NCBI RefSeq assembly: GCF_003935375.1 | Contig: NZ_RHQM01000027.1 | Location: 1 to 37,519, forward strand | Direction of reading: 5' to 3' | Length of the DNA: 37,519 nucleotides | DNA from: Stutzerimonas xanthomarina | Lineage (GTDB): Bacteria; Pseudomonadota; Gammaproteobacteria; Pseudomonadales; Pseudomonadaceae | Shown: positions 8,011 to 16,366 of the stretch, one piece after another | How the letters are laid out: every line of letters begins with the position of its first letter | Position numbering within the stretch: position 1 is the stretch's first letter | The notes under the pieces: model-generated | The model's input: the letters and a program-made list of their open reading frames with translations, nothing else | The model's database searches: none | Told to the model about the DNA's origin: nothing | Made by a program: the position numbers and the translations under genes

Positions 8011-9297
8011 TCAGCCATTGGCGTTGGCCACCAGGGCAAAGGAGCTGAGGCTGACGCGGTGCTCGCGGGTCAGGTATTCGCGACGCTCCAGGCGGTCGCG
8101 CTGGAAGCGGCTGTCGCGGGACAGGCGCGAAAACCAGTAGAGCAGCTCGTCGGTGGCACCCTCGGGTTCCTGTTCCAGCAGCCAGGCCATCAGGTCCGGC
8201 AGCGGCAGTGCCTGCTGGCAGCGCTCGATCATCTCGCGGGCGGTGCGCGGTGCGCGCGGCTGCTCGCCCTTGCGCTTGCCGCTGGCCCGCGGGAACTGCG
8301 CCGGCTTCGGCTCGAAGCGGGCCAGGGCATAGACGTAGGCCTCGACCTGGCTGGCAGTGCCGAGAAAGGTGCTCTGCGGACGGGTGAACAGCGGCAGCGA
8401 AGCCTGTGGAACGGCGTCCAGGCCCTTCTTGCGGATCGCTGACAGCGCCAGCGCCGCGCCGCGGGTCACCGCATTGTGCCGGCGGGCTTCCTCGCGCAGC
8501 GGCAGCAGCAGTTCGCGGGCTTTGCGCAGGGTCAACTGAGCGGTGGTCTGCATCTCGAGGATGCGCGCGTGGGTGCGCAGCAGGAGGTCGTCGTCCACCA
8601 GCTGGCCAAGGCGTTGCTGTTCGCCGAGCAGTTTCATCAGCACCTGCTCGACGCGGTGCACGCCCTGCTCGAAGGCGCCATCGGCGGAGACCAGCTGGAT
8701 CATTGGCTCGACGTATTCGTCCCAGGTTGCCAGCACCTCGGCATAGCGCTGGCGCAGCGGGATCTGGCGGTCGCTGGTCTTGGCCCGGTCGGCCACGGCG
8801 ACCAGGGCCTGTTCGTCGTTATCGAGCTTCTTCAATACATCGCGCACGCGCATGTCCAGCAGGCGTAGCTGGCGCGCCAGGTCGTTGCCATCGCGAATCT
8901 CGAACGCATCGAGGATATGCCCGGCCAGGCGCTCCAGGTGACGCAGGTAGGCTTCGATCTCCAGGCACAGGCCGAGGCGGTGCTCGCGGCGCAGGTAGGC
9001 GAGGAAGTCGTGGATCTGCGCGTTCAGCTCGAAGCGGTTGGGGCTCTTGGCCACCGGCACCAGGATGTCCAGGCGGATCCACTGGTCGAGCAGGGCAGTG
9101 ATATCGGTGGGCGTGCCTTCGGGCAGTTGCGCGGCCAGCTGATGACGAAGTTCGACCAGGCTCAGGGTGCCGGCGTCGAAACGCTCGCACAGCGGCTCGA
9201 GCAACGTCCAGTGTTCGGCGAGGGCACGCAGTACGCGCTTGGGTTCGATCATCGAGGCGCCAGTCCAGCCAGTGAAAAAGCGCGAATTGTACTGCAT
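8011..9297 (-). CDS. mksF: MksF, kleisin subunit of the MksBEF condensin
   Basis: A 428-residue kleisin-type subunit that should bridge the two MksB heads. It is largely helical with a terminal winged-helix-like part and is assigned from the mksF-mksE-mksB order. The ATG at 9297 has GGAG 6 bases upstream. However, TACAATTCGCGC at 9280-9291 on this strand looks like a -10 box with a GC-rich discriminator, which would favour the inner ATG at 9252 (MIEPKRVLRALAEHW). Use of 9252 would shorten the product to 413 residues. The gene diverges from nspC. Confidence 0.85.
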   Translation of the reverse strand: MQYNSRFFTGWTGASMIEPKRVLRALAEHWTLLEPLCERFDAGTLSLVELRHQLAAQLPEGTPTDITALLDQWIRLDILVPVAKSPNRFELNAQIHDFLAYLRREHRLGLCLEIEAYLRHLERLAGHILDAFEIRDGNDLARQLRLLDMRVRDVLKKLDNDEQALVAVADRAKTSDRQIPLRQRYAEVLATWDEYVEPMIQLVSADGAFEQGVHRVEQVLMKLLGEQQRLGQLVDDDLLLRTHARILEMQTTAQLTLRKARELLLPLREEARRHNAVTRGAALALSAIRKKGLDAVPQASLPLFTRPQSTFLGTASQVEAYVYALARFEPKPAQFPRASGKRKGEQPRAPRTAREMIERCQQALPLPDLMAWLLEQEPEGATDELLYWFSRLSRDSRFQRDRLERREYLTREHRVSLSSFALVANANG

Positions 9298-9559
9298 TGA
9301 GCTCCGGGTGAAGGGCCGCCCGGCGACTGAAAACGCACTACGTGACGTCAGGCGGGTAATTCACCCGAACGTCATCGCACCTGGGCTAGGCTGTCTGCCA
9401 TCGGCGTTAGCCGCCGATAGCGGCATTACCGGATGTCCTGAATGATGACGAAGTGTTGAAAAACTATTCCGATATGCGTTGGTAATCGGCACAATTCGCG
9501 GCTTTTGCAAACGGGGGGCTGCCGGCTCCCGCCGGGCGAACTACCTGGGGCACGTAGAC

Positions 9560-10657
9560 ATGATCAAGACGCCGTATTACCTCATTGATAAACAGAAGCT
9601 CCTGGGCAACCTGGAGAAAATCGCCTACGTGCGCGAACACTCCGGCGCCAAGGCGCTGCTTGCCCTCAAGTGCTTCGCCACCTGGTCGGTATTCGACCTG
9701 ATGCAGCAGTACATGGATGGCACCACTTCGTCCTCGCTGTACGAACTCAAGCTCGGCCGGCAGAAGTTCGCCGGCGAAACCCACGCCTACAGCGTGGCCT
9801 GGGCCGATGATGAGATCGAAGAGATGGTCGCCAACTGCGACAAGATCATCTTCAACTCCATTGGCCAGCTGGAGCGTTTCGAGGCCGGCACCGAGGGCAT
9901 CATCCGTGGCCTGCGCGTCAACCCGCAGGTCAGCAGCTCGGACTACCTGCTGGCCGACCCGGCACGGCCGTTCAGCCGTCTGGGCGAGCACGACCCGGCG
10001 AAGATCGAGGCGGTGATCGGCAAGATCAGCGGCTTCATGTTCCACAACAACTGCGAGAACTCCAGCTTCGAGCTGTTCGACCAGATGCTGACCACCATCG
10101 AGGAGCGCTTCGGCCACCTGCTGGAGAAGGTCGAGTGGGTCAGCCTCGGCGGCGGTATCCACTTCACCGGCGAAGGCTATCCTCTGGATGCCTTCTGCGC
10201 GCGGCTGAAAGAGTTCTCGGAAAAATTCGGCGTACAGGTCTACCTGGAGCCCGGCGAAGCGGCGATCACCATGAGTGCGTCGCTGGAAGTCACGGTGCTC
10301 GACACCCTGTACAACGGCAAGAACCTGGCGGTGGTTGACAGCTCGATCGAGGCGCACATGCTCGACCTGCTGATCTATCGCCTCAACGCCAAGATGACGC
10401 CCAACGACGGCGAGCACAGCTACATGGTGTGCGGCAAATCCTGTCTGGCCGGCGACATCTTCGGCGAATACCAATTCGATCGTCCGCTGGCCATCGGCGA
10501 TCGGCTGTCGTTCATCGACGCGGCGGGCTACACCATGGTCAAGAAAAACTGGTTCAACGGCCTGAAAATGCCGTCCATCGTGGTAAAGCAGCTCGACGGC
10601 AGCGTCGAGGTGGTTCGTGAGTTCGACTTTAACGATTACCTGTCCAGCCTTTCCTGA
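9560..10657 (+). CDS. nspC: Carboxynorspermidine/carboxyspermidine decarboxylase
   Basis: A 365-residue PLP-dependent fold III decarboxylase of the alanine-racemase/ornithine-decarboxylase type. It converts carboxynorspermidine or carboxyspermidine to norspermidine or spermidine. The likely Schiff-base lysine is K37 in ALLALKCFATW. Other family marks are the glycine-rich SLGGGIHF block, EPGEA and the C-terminal CGKSCLAGD segment holding the catalytic cysteine. The ATG at 9560 is chosen because the encoded start (MIKTPYYLID) is typical and GGGG stands upstream; an open frame extends further 5' without support. The synthase gene follows 26 bases downstream, forming a two-gene operon. Confidence 0.92.
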   Translation: MIKTPYYLIDKQKLLGNLEKIAYVREHSGAKALLALKCFATWSVFDLMQQYMDGTTSSSLYELKLGRQKFAGETHAYSVAWADDEIEEMVANCDKIIFNSIGQLERFEAGTEGIIRGLRVNPQVSSSDYLLADPARPFSRLGEHDPAKIEAVIGKISGFMFHNNCENSSFELFDQMLTTIEERFGHLLEKVEWVSLGGGIHFTGEGYPLDAFCARLKEFSEKFGVQVYLEPGEAAITMSASLEVTVLDTLYNGKNLAVVDSSIEAHMLDLLIYRLNAKMTPNDGEHSYMVCGKSCLAGDIFGEYQFDRPLAIGDRLSFIDAAGYTMVKKNWFNGLKMPSIVVKQLDGSVEVVREFDFNDYLSSLS

Positions 10658-10683
10658 GGCCGCAGTACAAGGGGGTGAAACAA

Positions 10684-11922
10684 TTGAAGAAAAACGTTCT
10701 TATCATTGGTGCAGGAGGTGTCGCCAAGGTGGTGGCCCATAAGTGCGCGCAGCACAACGACGAACTCGGTCGTATTGCTATCGCGTCGCGCAACATCTCC
10801 AAATGCCAGGCCATCATCGACAGCGTGCAAGCCAAGGGCGGGCTCAAGCAGCCCGGCGAAATCAAGGCCTATGCGCTGGACGCCATGGACGTGGAAGCGA
10901 CCAAGGCACTGATTCGTGAAACCGAATCGCAGATCGTCATCAACGTCGGTTCTGCCTTCCTCAACATGTCCGTGCTGCGCGCCTGCATCGACACCGGCGC
11001 CGCGTATCTCGATACCGCGATCCATGAAGAGCCGGGCAAGATCTGCGAAACGCCGCCGTGGTATGGCAACTACGAGTGGAAACACCTGGCCGAGTGCCAG
11101 GAAAAGGGCGTCACCGCCATCCTCGGCGTCGGTTTCGACCCGGGCGTGGTCAACGCTTACGCTGCCCTGGCGCAGCTGGAATACTTCGACAAGATCGAGT
11201 CGATCGACATCCTCGACGTCAATGCCGGTTCCCACGGCAAGTATTTCGCCACCAATTTCGACCCGGAAATCAATTTCCGCGAATTCACCGGTCAGGTTTA
11301 CAGCTGGCAGAACAGCCAGTGGACGACCAATCGCATGTTCGAGGTCAAACGCACCGACGATCTGCCGGTCGTGGGCGAACAGAGTCTCTACCTGACCGGC
11401 CACGACGAGGTGCACTCGCTCTCCAAGCACCTCGATGTACCGAACATCCGCTTCTGGATGAGCTTCGGCGAGCACTACATCAACGTCTTTACGGTGCTGA
11501 ACAGCCTTGGCCTGCTCTCCGAGCAGCCGGTGCGCACCGCCGAAGGCTTGGAAGTGGTACCGCTCAAGGTGGTCAAGGCCGTATTGCCCGATCCCGCCTC
11601 GCTGGCGCCGGGCTATACCGGCAAGACCTGCATTGGCGATCTGGTCAAGGGCACGAAGGACGGGCAGCCTCGCGAGCTTTTCATCTACAACGTTGCCGAC
11701 CATGAAGAAGCCTATGCCGAGACCGACAGCCAGGGCATCTCCTACACCGCCGGCGTACCGCCGGTTGCCGCCGCGCTGCTGGTAGCGCGTGGCGAGTGGG
11801 ATGCGCAGCGCATGGTCAACGTCGAAGAGCTACCGGCCCAGCCGTTCCTCAAGCTGCTCGATGTGATGGGTCTGCCGACTCGCATCAAGGACGAGCGCGG
11901 CGATCGGGCCTGGGATCAGTAA
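10684..11922 (+). CDS. Carboxynorspermidine synthase (saccharopine dehydrogenase family)
   Basis: A 412-residue NAD(P)-dependent enzyme that should condense aspartate semialdehyde with 1,3-diaminopropane or putrescine to give the substrate of the upstream decarboxylase. The N-terminal Rossmann fold has GAGGVA (9-14), and the C-terminal catalytic domain is of the saccharopine-dehydrogenase type. The start is taken as TTG at 10684 (MKKNVLIIGAGG) because AAGGGGG lies 8 bases before it. The GTG at 10675 sits directly on that purine run with no spacer. A strong terminator follows at 11951. Confidence 0.9.
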   Translation: MKKNVLIIGAGGVAKVVAHKCAQHNDELGRIAIASRNISKCQAIIDSVQAKGGLKQPGEIKAYALDAMDVEATKALIRETESQIVINVGSAFLNMSVLRACIDTGAAYLDTAIHEEPGKICETPPWYGNYEWKHLAECQEKGVTAILGVGFDPGVVNAYAALAQLEYFDKIESIDILDVNAGSHGKYFATNFDPEINFREFTGQVYSWQNSQWTTNRMFEVKRTDDLPVVGEQSLYLTGHDEVHSLSKHLDVPNIRFWMSFGEHYINVFTVLNSLGLLSEQPVRTAEGLEVVPLKVVKAVLPDPASLAPGYTGKTCIGDLVKGTKDGQPRELFIYNVADHEEAYAETDSQGISYTAGVPPVAAALLVARGEWDAQRMVNVEELPAQPFLKLLDVMGLPTRIKDERGDRAWDQ

Positions 11923-11950
11923 CCCAGTTACGAGCTGCACGTGAGAACGA

Positions 11951-11984
11951 AAGGCCCCGCTGCTCTGGTAGCGGGGCCTTTTGC
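11951..11984 (+). terminator. Rho-independent terminator of the polyamine operon
   Basis: An 11-bp perfect stem (AAGGCCCCGCT 11951-11961, AGCGGGGCCTT 11970-11980) with an 8-base loop is followed by TTGCTTTG. Confidence 0.88.
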
Positions 11985-12000
11985 TTTGTTGGCGCGCGGC

Positions 12001-12031
12001 GGTGGATGTAAAAAGCGACATCCACCCTACG
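12001..12031. repeat. REP-like palindrome, single
   Basis: GGTGGATGT (12001-12009) is repeated inverted as ACATCCACC (12018-12026) and runs into CCTACG. It carries the CCACCCTACG end shared by the other repeats of this window. Confidence 0.7.
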
Positions 12032-12058
12032 TGCCTCTAGCTCGCTCGATCAGCCGAT

Positions 12059-12087
12059 AGCCCGCCTAAAGGCGGGCTTTGTGTTTT
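12059..12087 (+). terminator. Second hairpin terminator upstream of leuA
   Basis: AGCCCGCC-TAAA-GGCGGGCT (8-bp stem, 12059-12078) is followed by TTGTGTTTT. It backs up the terminator at 11951. Confidence 0.7.
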
Positions 12088-12091
12088 CTGG

Positions 12092-12170
12092 CGTAGGGTG
12101 GAAAACGCCGAAGGCTTTTCCACCGACGGGGAACGCTGGTGGAAAACGCTTCGCGGTTTTTCACCCTACG
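12092..12170. repeat. REPIN-like double palindrome upstream of leuA
   Basis: The outer ends CGTAGGGTG and CACCCTACG are inverted. Each half also folds on itself through GGTGGAAAACGC and GCTTTTCCACC-type arms. This is the two-REP-in-inverted-orientation layout of REPINs. Confidence 0.75.
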
Positions 12171-12283
12171 CGGCAACAACCGAAGCCAAACGCAGCTGCG
12201 CCTTCCCGCCCCGTCCATTTCACGCGACAATCCGTGGACTACAGCGCCCTCCGAGAGGCGCTCGGCAGCCGTGAGGATTTCCT

Positions 12284-13828
12284 ATGAGCAGCAACGATCG
12301 CGTCATCATCTTCGACACCACCCTGCGCGACGGTGAGCAGAGCCCCGGCGCTTCCATGACCGGTGAGGAAAAGCTGCGCATCGCCCGGGCGCTGGAGCGG
12401 CTGAAGGTGGACGTGATCGAGGCAGGCTTTGCCATCGCCAGCCCCGGCGACTTCGCCGCGGTGAAGCTGGTTGCCGACAACATCAAGGACAGCACCGTGT
12501 GCAGCCTGGCGCGCGCGGTCGATGCCGACATCGAACGTGCCGCCGAAGCGCTGGCCGGCGCCAACTCCGGGCGCATCCACACCTTTATCGCCACCAGCCC
12601 GATCCACATGCAGTACAAGCTGCGCATGCAGCCGGATCAGGTGGTCGAGCAGGCGGTGCGCGCCGTGAAGAAGGCGCGCAGCCTGTGCGCCGACGTGGAA
12701 TTCTCCTGCGAGGATGCCGGTCGTTCGGAAATCGACTTCCTCTGCCGCATCATCGAGGCCGCCATCGACGCCGGTGCGCGCACCATCAACATTCCGGACA
12801 CCGTCGGCTACGCGATCCCGCATCAGTACGCCGACACCATCCGCCAGCTGCTCGAACGCATCCCCAATGCCGACAAGGCGGTGTTCTCCGTGCATTGCCA
12901 CAACGACCTGGGCCTGGCCGTGGCCAACTCGCTCGCGGCCGTGGTGGCTGGAGCGCGTCAGGTGGAATGCACCATCAACGGCCTCGGCGAGCGTGCCGGC
13001 AACGCCGCGCTGGAAGAGATCGTCATGGCGATCAAGACCCGCCAGGACCTGCTCAACGTGCACACCCGCATCGAAACCGAGCACATTCTTGCCGCCTCGC
13101 GGCTGGTGTCGGGCATCACCGGCTTCCCGGTGCAGCCGAACAAGGCCATTGTCGGCGCCAACGCCTTTGCCCACGAGTCGGGCATCCACCAGGACGGCGT
13201 GCTCAAGCACCGCGAAACCTACGAGATCATGTCCGCCCAGTCGGTTGGCTGGAACGCCAACAAGATGGTGATGGGCAAGCATTCCGGCCGCGCCGCATTC
13301 CGTTCGCGTCTGGATGAACTGGGCATCCTGCTCGAAGGCGACGAGCTGAATGCCGCGTTCGCCCGCTTCAAGGAGCTGGCGGACAAGAAGCACGAGATCT
13401 TCGACGAAGACCTGCAGGCACTGGTCTCCGACACCCTGGCCGACGAAGCGCCTGAGCACTTCAAGCTGGCCAGCCTGGAAGTCGCGAGCAAGACCGGCAC
13501 GATCCCCGAAGCCAAGCTGGTGCTCAGCGTCGACGGCGCCGAGCGCATCGCTCAAGCGCAGGGCTCCGGCCCGGTGGACGCCACCTTCAAGGCTATCGAA
13601 GGGATCGCCCAGTCGGGTGCGACCCTGCAGCTCTATTCGGTCAACGCCATTACCCAGGGCACCGATTCCCAGGGCGAAGTCACCGTGCGGTTGGAGAAGG
13701 GCGGACGCATCGTCAATGGCAACGGCGCTGATACCGATATCGTCGTCGCGTCAGCAAAGGCCTATCTCAACGCGCTGAACCTGATGCAGGTCGGCGCCAA
13801 GGCTCATCCACAGGTGGAAGGCGTTTGA
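12284..13828 (+). CDS. leuA: 2-isopropylmalate synthase
   Basis: A 514-residue enzyme catalysing the first committed step of leucine synthesis, from acetyl-CoA and 2-oxoisovalerate. The TIM-barrel catalytic domain opens with DTTLRDGEQSPG (11-22) and has the metal-binding HCHND (204-208), followed by GLGERAGNAALEE. The C-terminal LeuA dimer domain, where leucine feedback acts, covers roughly the last 130 residues. The length matches the roughly 515-residue bacterial type rather than the longer LeuA of the 550-residue class. GAGG stands 8 bases before the ATG. The psi-like gene starts within the stop codon region, so the two overlap by 4 bases. Confidence 0.96.
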   Translation: MSSNDRVIIFDTTLRDGEQSPGASMTGEEKLRIARALERLKVDVIEAGFAIASPGDFAAVKLVADNIKDSTVCSLARAVDADIERAAEALAGANSGRIHTFIATSPIHMQYKLRMQPDQVVEQAVRAVKKARSLCADVEFSCEDAGRSEIDFLCRIIEAAIDAGARTINIPDTVGYAIPHQYADTIRQLLERIPNADKAVFSVHCHNDLGLAVANSLAAVVAGARQVECTINGLGERAGNAALEEIVMAIKTRQDLLNVHTRIETEHILAASRLVSGITGFPVQPNKAIVGANAFAHESGIHQDGVLKHRETYEIMSAQSVGWNANKMVMGKHSGRAAFRSRLDELGILLEGDELNAAFARFKELADKKHEIFDEDLQALVSDTLADEAPEHFKLASLEVASKTGTIPEAKLVLSVDGAERIAQAQGSGPVDATFKAIEGIAQSGATLQLYSVNAITQGTDSQGEVTVRLEKGGRIVNGNGADTDIVVASAKAYLNALNLMQVGAKAHPQVEGV

Positions 13829-14634
13829 TCAACGAAGCCCGGCGTCGCGCCTACCTCGACGCCATGCAGGTAGCCAGCTGGCTGCCGCGTACCGAATTGC
13901 CCTTCGCTGCACCGTCGCGGCCGGAGTTGCTGTTGCCGGTGGCGGCCGAAGCGGAGCCGGACATTGCTGTCGCGCCGCCAGCCGAAGTGCAGGTGGCCGC
14001 GCCGGTAGAGGAGCGGGCACCCGTAGCGCCTGCAACCGAACCGCCGCAGGCGCCGCGCCCGCGTATCGCCATGCCGGAGCCCAAGAAGCCGGAACCGGTT
14101 GCTGCCACGGCGGAAGAACAGTCGGCCGAGCCGGCCAAACCCGTCGAGCCACCGCCGCGTTTCTCGCTGCAGCTGATGCGGGCTGGCAACGTATTGCTGG
14201 TAGTTGAACTGCCCACCGGCGAATCCTTCCAGAGCCGCGATCCGGCCTACATCCTGCTCAAGGACCTGTTGCGCGCGGCACGCCTGCCGGACAAGCCGCA
14301 GCAGGTCGGCGATGGCGAGCCGATTCGTTGGCCGCTGCTGAATAAGGGCAGCCTCGACCAGGGTGCCGAGGCCGCACGCGACTATGTGCAGGGCGTGATG
14401 GCCGCCGAGCTGGAGAACATGGGCTGCGATTGCATCTGGCTGATCGGTCGCCCGGCGCTGCGTTTCGCCGGTGAAGTGGATGTCGACGCCTGCTATCGCG
14501 AACTGGCTGTCGAAGGGCTCGGTCGCGCCCTGGCGATGCCCGGCCTGGAGCAATTGATGGAGCAGCCGGCTGCCAAGGCCGAGCTGTGGAAAACCCTGCG
14601 CCGCAGCATGCCGCGCTGGCACATAGGTTCATGA
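13825..14634 (+). CDS. holD: Psi-like subunit of DNA polymerase III (pseudomonad cryptic HolD)
   Basis: A 269-residue protein in the leuA-rimI interval. The first ~25 residues are followed by a long P/A/E-rich disordered stretch (about 28-112) and a folded C-terminal domain (about 113-269). In E. coli, holD lies directly upstream of rimI. A pseudomonad psi subunit with poor sequence likeness was identified at the matching locus, and this gene fits that position and design. It is expected to link the chi subunit and single-stranded-DNA-binding protein to the clamp loader. The start is TTG at 13825, overlapping the leuA stop, with GGAAGG 4 bases before it; ATG 13864 is the alternative. The assignment rests mainly on context. 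Tools may label such proteins TonB-like because of the proline-rich stretch. Confidence 0.65.
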   Translation: MINEARRRAYLDAMQVASWLPRTELPFAAPSRPELLLPVAAEAEPDIAVAPPAEVQVAAPVEERAPVAPATEPPQAPRPRIAMPEPKKPEPVAATAEEQSAEPAKPVEPPPRFSLQLMRAGNVLLVVELPTGESFQSRDPAYILLKDLLRAARLPDKPQQVGDGEPIRWPLLNKGSLDQGAEAARDYVQGVMAAELENMGCDCIWLIGRPALRFAGEVDVDACYRELAVEGLGRALAMPGLEQLMEQPAAKAELWKTLRRSMPRWHIGS

Positions 14635-14643
14635 GTACGTGTG

Positions 14644-15096
14644 ATGAGTGATGCTGTCAGCTTCCGCCCGATGACCGCGGCGGACATCGAAGCCGTATTG
14701 AAGATCGAGTACGCGGCCTTCAGCCATCCCTGGACGCGCGGCATCTTCAACGATGCGCTGAGCGCCTACGAGTGTTGGGTGATGTTCGAGGGCGAGCAGC
14801 AGGTCGGTCACGGCGTGATCAACCTGATTCTCGACGAGGCGCACCTGCTCAATATCACCGTCAAGCCGCAGAGCCAGGGCCGCGGCCTCGGCCTGCGCCT
14901 GCTCGAGCACCTGATGGAGCGTGCCCGCGAACGCGGCGGCCGTGAGTGCTTCCTTGAGGTCCGTGCGAGCAACACCACGGCTTATCGGCTCTATGAGCGT
15001 TATGGCTTCAACGAAGTCGGCCGGCGGCGAGCGTACTACCCTGCGGCGGACGGCCGTGAAGATGCGCTGGTCATGGCCTGCACGTTGCTGGATTGA
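14644..15096 (+). CDS. rimI: Ribosomal protein S18-alanine N-acetyltransferase
   Basis: A 150-residue GNAT acetyltransferase that modifies the N-terminal alanine of ribosomal protein S18. The acetyl-CoA binding motif is seen as QSQGRGLGLRLLEHL, followed by the RimI-typical ECFLEVRASNTTAYRLYERYGF. The length matches E. coli RimI. The start at 14644 (MSDAVSFRPM) is preferred over the adjacent GTG at 14641; the Shine-Dalgarno sequence is weak, consistent with coupling to the upstream gene, which ends 9 bases before. Confidence 0.93.
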   Translation: MSDAVSFRPMTAADIEAVLKIEYAAFSHPWTRGIFNDALSAYECWVMFEGEQQVGHGVINLILDEAHLLNITVKPQSQGRGLGLRLLEHLMERARERGGRECFLEVRASNTTAYRLYERYGFNEVGRRRAYYPAADGREDALVMACTLLD

Positions 15097-15643
15097 TCGC
15101 CGGGTCGGCTGAAGGCTCAGTCATACGAGGGCTCGCTCCCTGGGAACGGCCAATTATCTCTACGGCGCACCCATGTCGTAGGGTGGGCTTTAGCCCACCG
15201 CCCTTGGCGAGGCGTCGGTCATCTGGTGGGCTGAAGCCCACCCTACGTGTGCGCTGCTACGCTGCGATGCCTCTGCCATGCGGTGGCTGATTTGGCTGCT
15301 CGGAATGGGCCAATCATCGCCACGGCGCACCCATACCGTAGAGGGCTTTAGCCCACCGCTTCGCGCGGTCTCGGTTATTGGGTGGGCTTGAAGCCCACCC
15401 TACGTATGCACCGCTGCGCGGCGGGCGCTCATGAGGGCTGATTCGGCTGCTCAGAATAGGCTAACCATCGCTACGGCGCACTCACGCCGTAGGGTGGGCT
15501 TTAGCCCACCGATTCGCGTGGTCTCGGTTATTTGGTGGACTGATGCCCACCCTACAGGTACCTGGCGGGACGCTCCCGTTGCGGCAGCGTCCATCGGGTT
15601 CTCGTTGCGCAGGTACCTATGGCTTGCGGCAAATGGCTCCGCT
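15097..15643. repeat. Three REPIN-like copies in a tandem array of about 155-base units
   Basis: No gene is seen. Copies at 15177-15247, 15337-15404 and 15488-15555 each read CGTAGGGTGGGCTTTAGCCC ... inverted to GGGCTGAAGCCCACCCTACG. The second has lost part of its left arm and the third part of its right. The flanks repeat too: CTACGGCGCACCCAT-type sequence precedes each copy (at about 15149, 15308 and 15460), so whole units of 152-159 bases were duplicated. A direct repeat CAGGTACCT (15555-15563, 15610-15618) brackets a 7-bp hairpin (15568-15592) downstream of the next gene's stop. Confidence 0.85.
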
Positions 15644-16186
15644 CTATTCCTCCGGCCGCTTGTCCCGTCCCGAATCCAGCGGCGCTTCGCCTTCCAGTTC
15701 TTCGTCGGACAGCACGCTGTCGTCCTCACGCAATACCGCATCGCCGCCGCCAAGGCCGGTGTCTTCGTCGCCTTTCGCGGGGCCGTCCCACGGCTTGCCG
15801 TCGAGTGGGTCTTGGCGGCCCAGCTCGGCTTCGTCGAGATCCACGTCGGCGCCGATCTCATGCTCTGAAACCACGCTCAGATCCTGGTCCGCAGGGCCGC
15901 CATGGCCGCGTTCGCTCGGCGAGCGCGCGCCGTCCTCGGGGATCAGCGTTTCCGGTGCCATGTCGTCCATGGTGGTCTCGCCATCCGGGACTTCCCCAGC
16001 GGTCATGCCTGCTTCGGCGGCGCGTTCGGCGGTGAACTCGTCGGCGACCTGCTCACCGGGCACTTCGTCACCGATGCGGCCCTTGCGCTCGTCACGGCGC
16101 TGATCGAAATCGAGCTGTTCGATAGAGCCCATGCGGTCTTCGGTGTTGTCGATTTCCGTTGGGGTGTAGGGTTTTTGATCGCTCAT
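15644..16186 (-). CDS. Acidic, probably disordered protein of unknown function
   Basis: A 180-residue hydrophilic protein with about 30% D plus E, a strong net negative charge, many G and P residues, no cysteine and no hydrophobic core segments. This composition is that of an intrinsically disordered or hydrophilin-like protein. No enzyme motif is seen. The frame is genuine: AGGAGA stands 7 bases before the ATG at 16186 and the frame is open throughout. It diverges from the trehalose genes across 180 bases, so a joint role in osmotic or drying stress is possible but is only an inference from neighbourhood and composition. Confidence 0.75.
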   Translation of the reverse strand: MSDQKPYTPTEIDNTEDRMGSIEQLDFDQRRDERKGRIGDEVPGEQVADEFTAERAAEAGMTAGEVPDGETTMDDMAPETLIPEDGARSPSERGHGGPADQDLSVVSEHEIGADVDLDEAELGRQDPLDGKPWDGPAKGDEDTGLGGGDAVLREDDSVLSDEELEGEAPLDSGRDKRPEE

Positions 16187-16366
16187 GATCGTCTCCTGTC
16201 AGAACGTCGGTCATGTAGGTTGTGACCCGGCCGCCCTGGGAAGATTCAGGGCCGTCGGCTGGCCGATAACGCCATTCGGGTCCATCCTTTCTTGCGGCCG
16301 TAGATGCCTGAGCGTCTTGAGAAAAAGGGGACGAACCACCGCGCGTGATCCGGAGTCCTACTCTGC

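Noticed and set aside
9479..9559. Upstream extension of nspC
   Set aside because: The extension encodes no conserved sequence and overlaps the probable promoter; the ATG at 9560 gives the typical N-terminus.
13825..14634. TonB-type energy transducer
   Set aside because: There is no N-terminal membrane helix and no TonB C-terminal domain; only the proline/alanine-rich stretch is similar.
15149..15560. Possible CRISPR array
   Set aside because: The repeats are 68-71-base double palindromes in units of over 150 bases with similar flanks, not short direct repeats with unique spacers; no cas gene is near.
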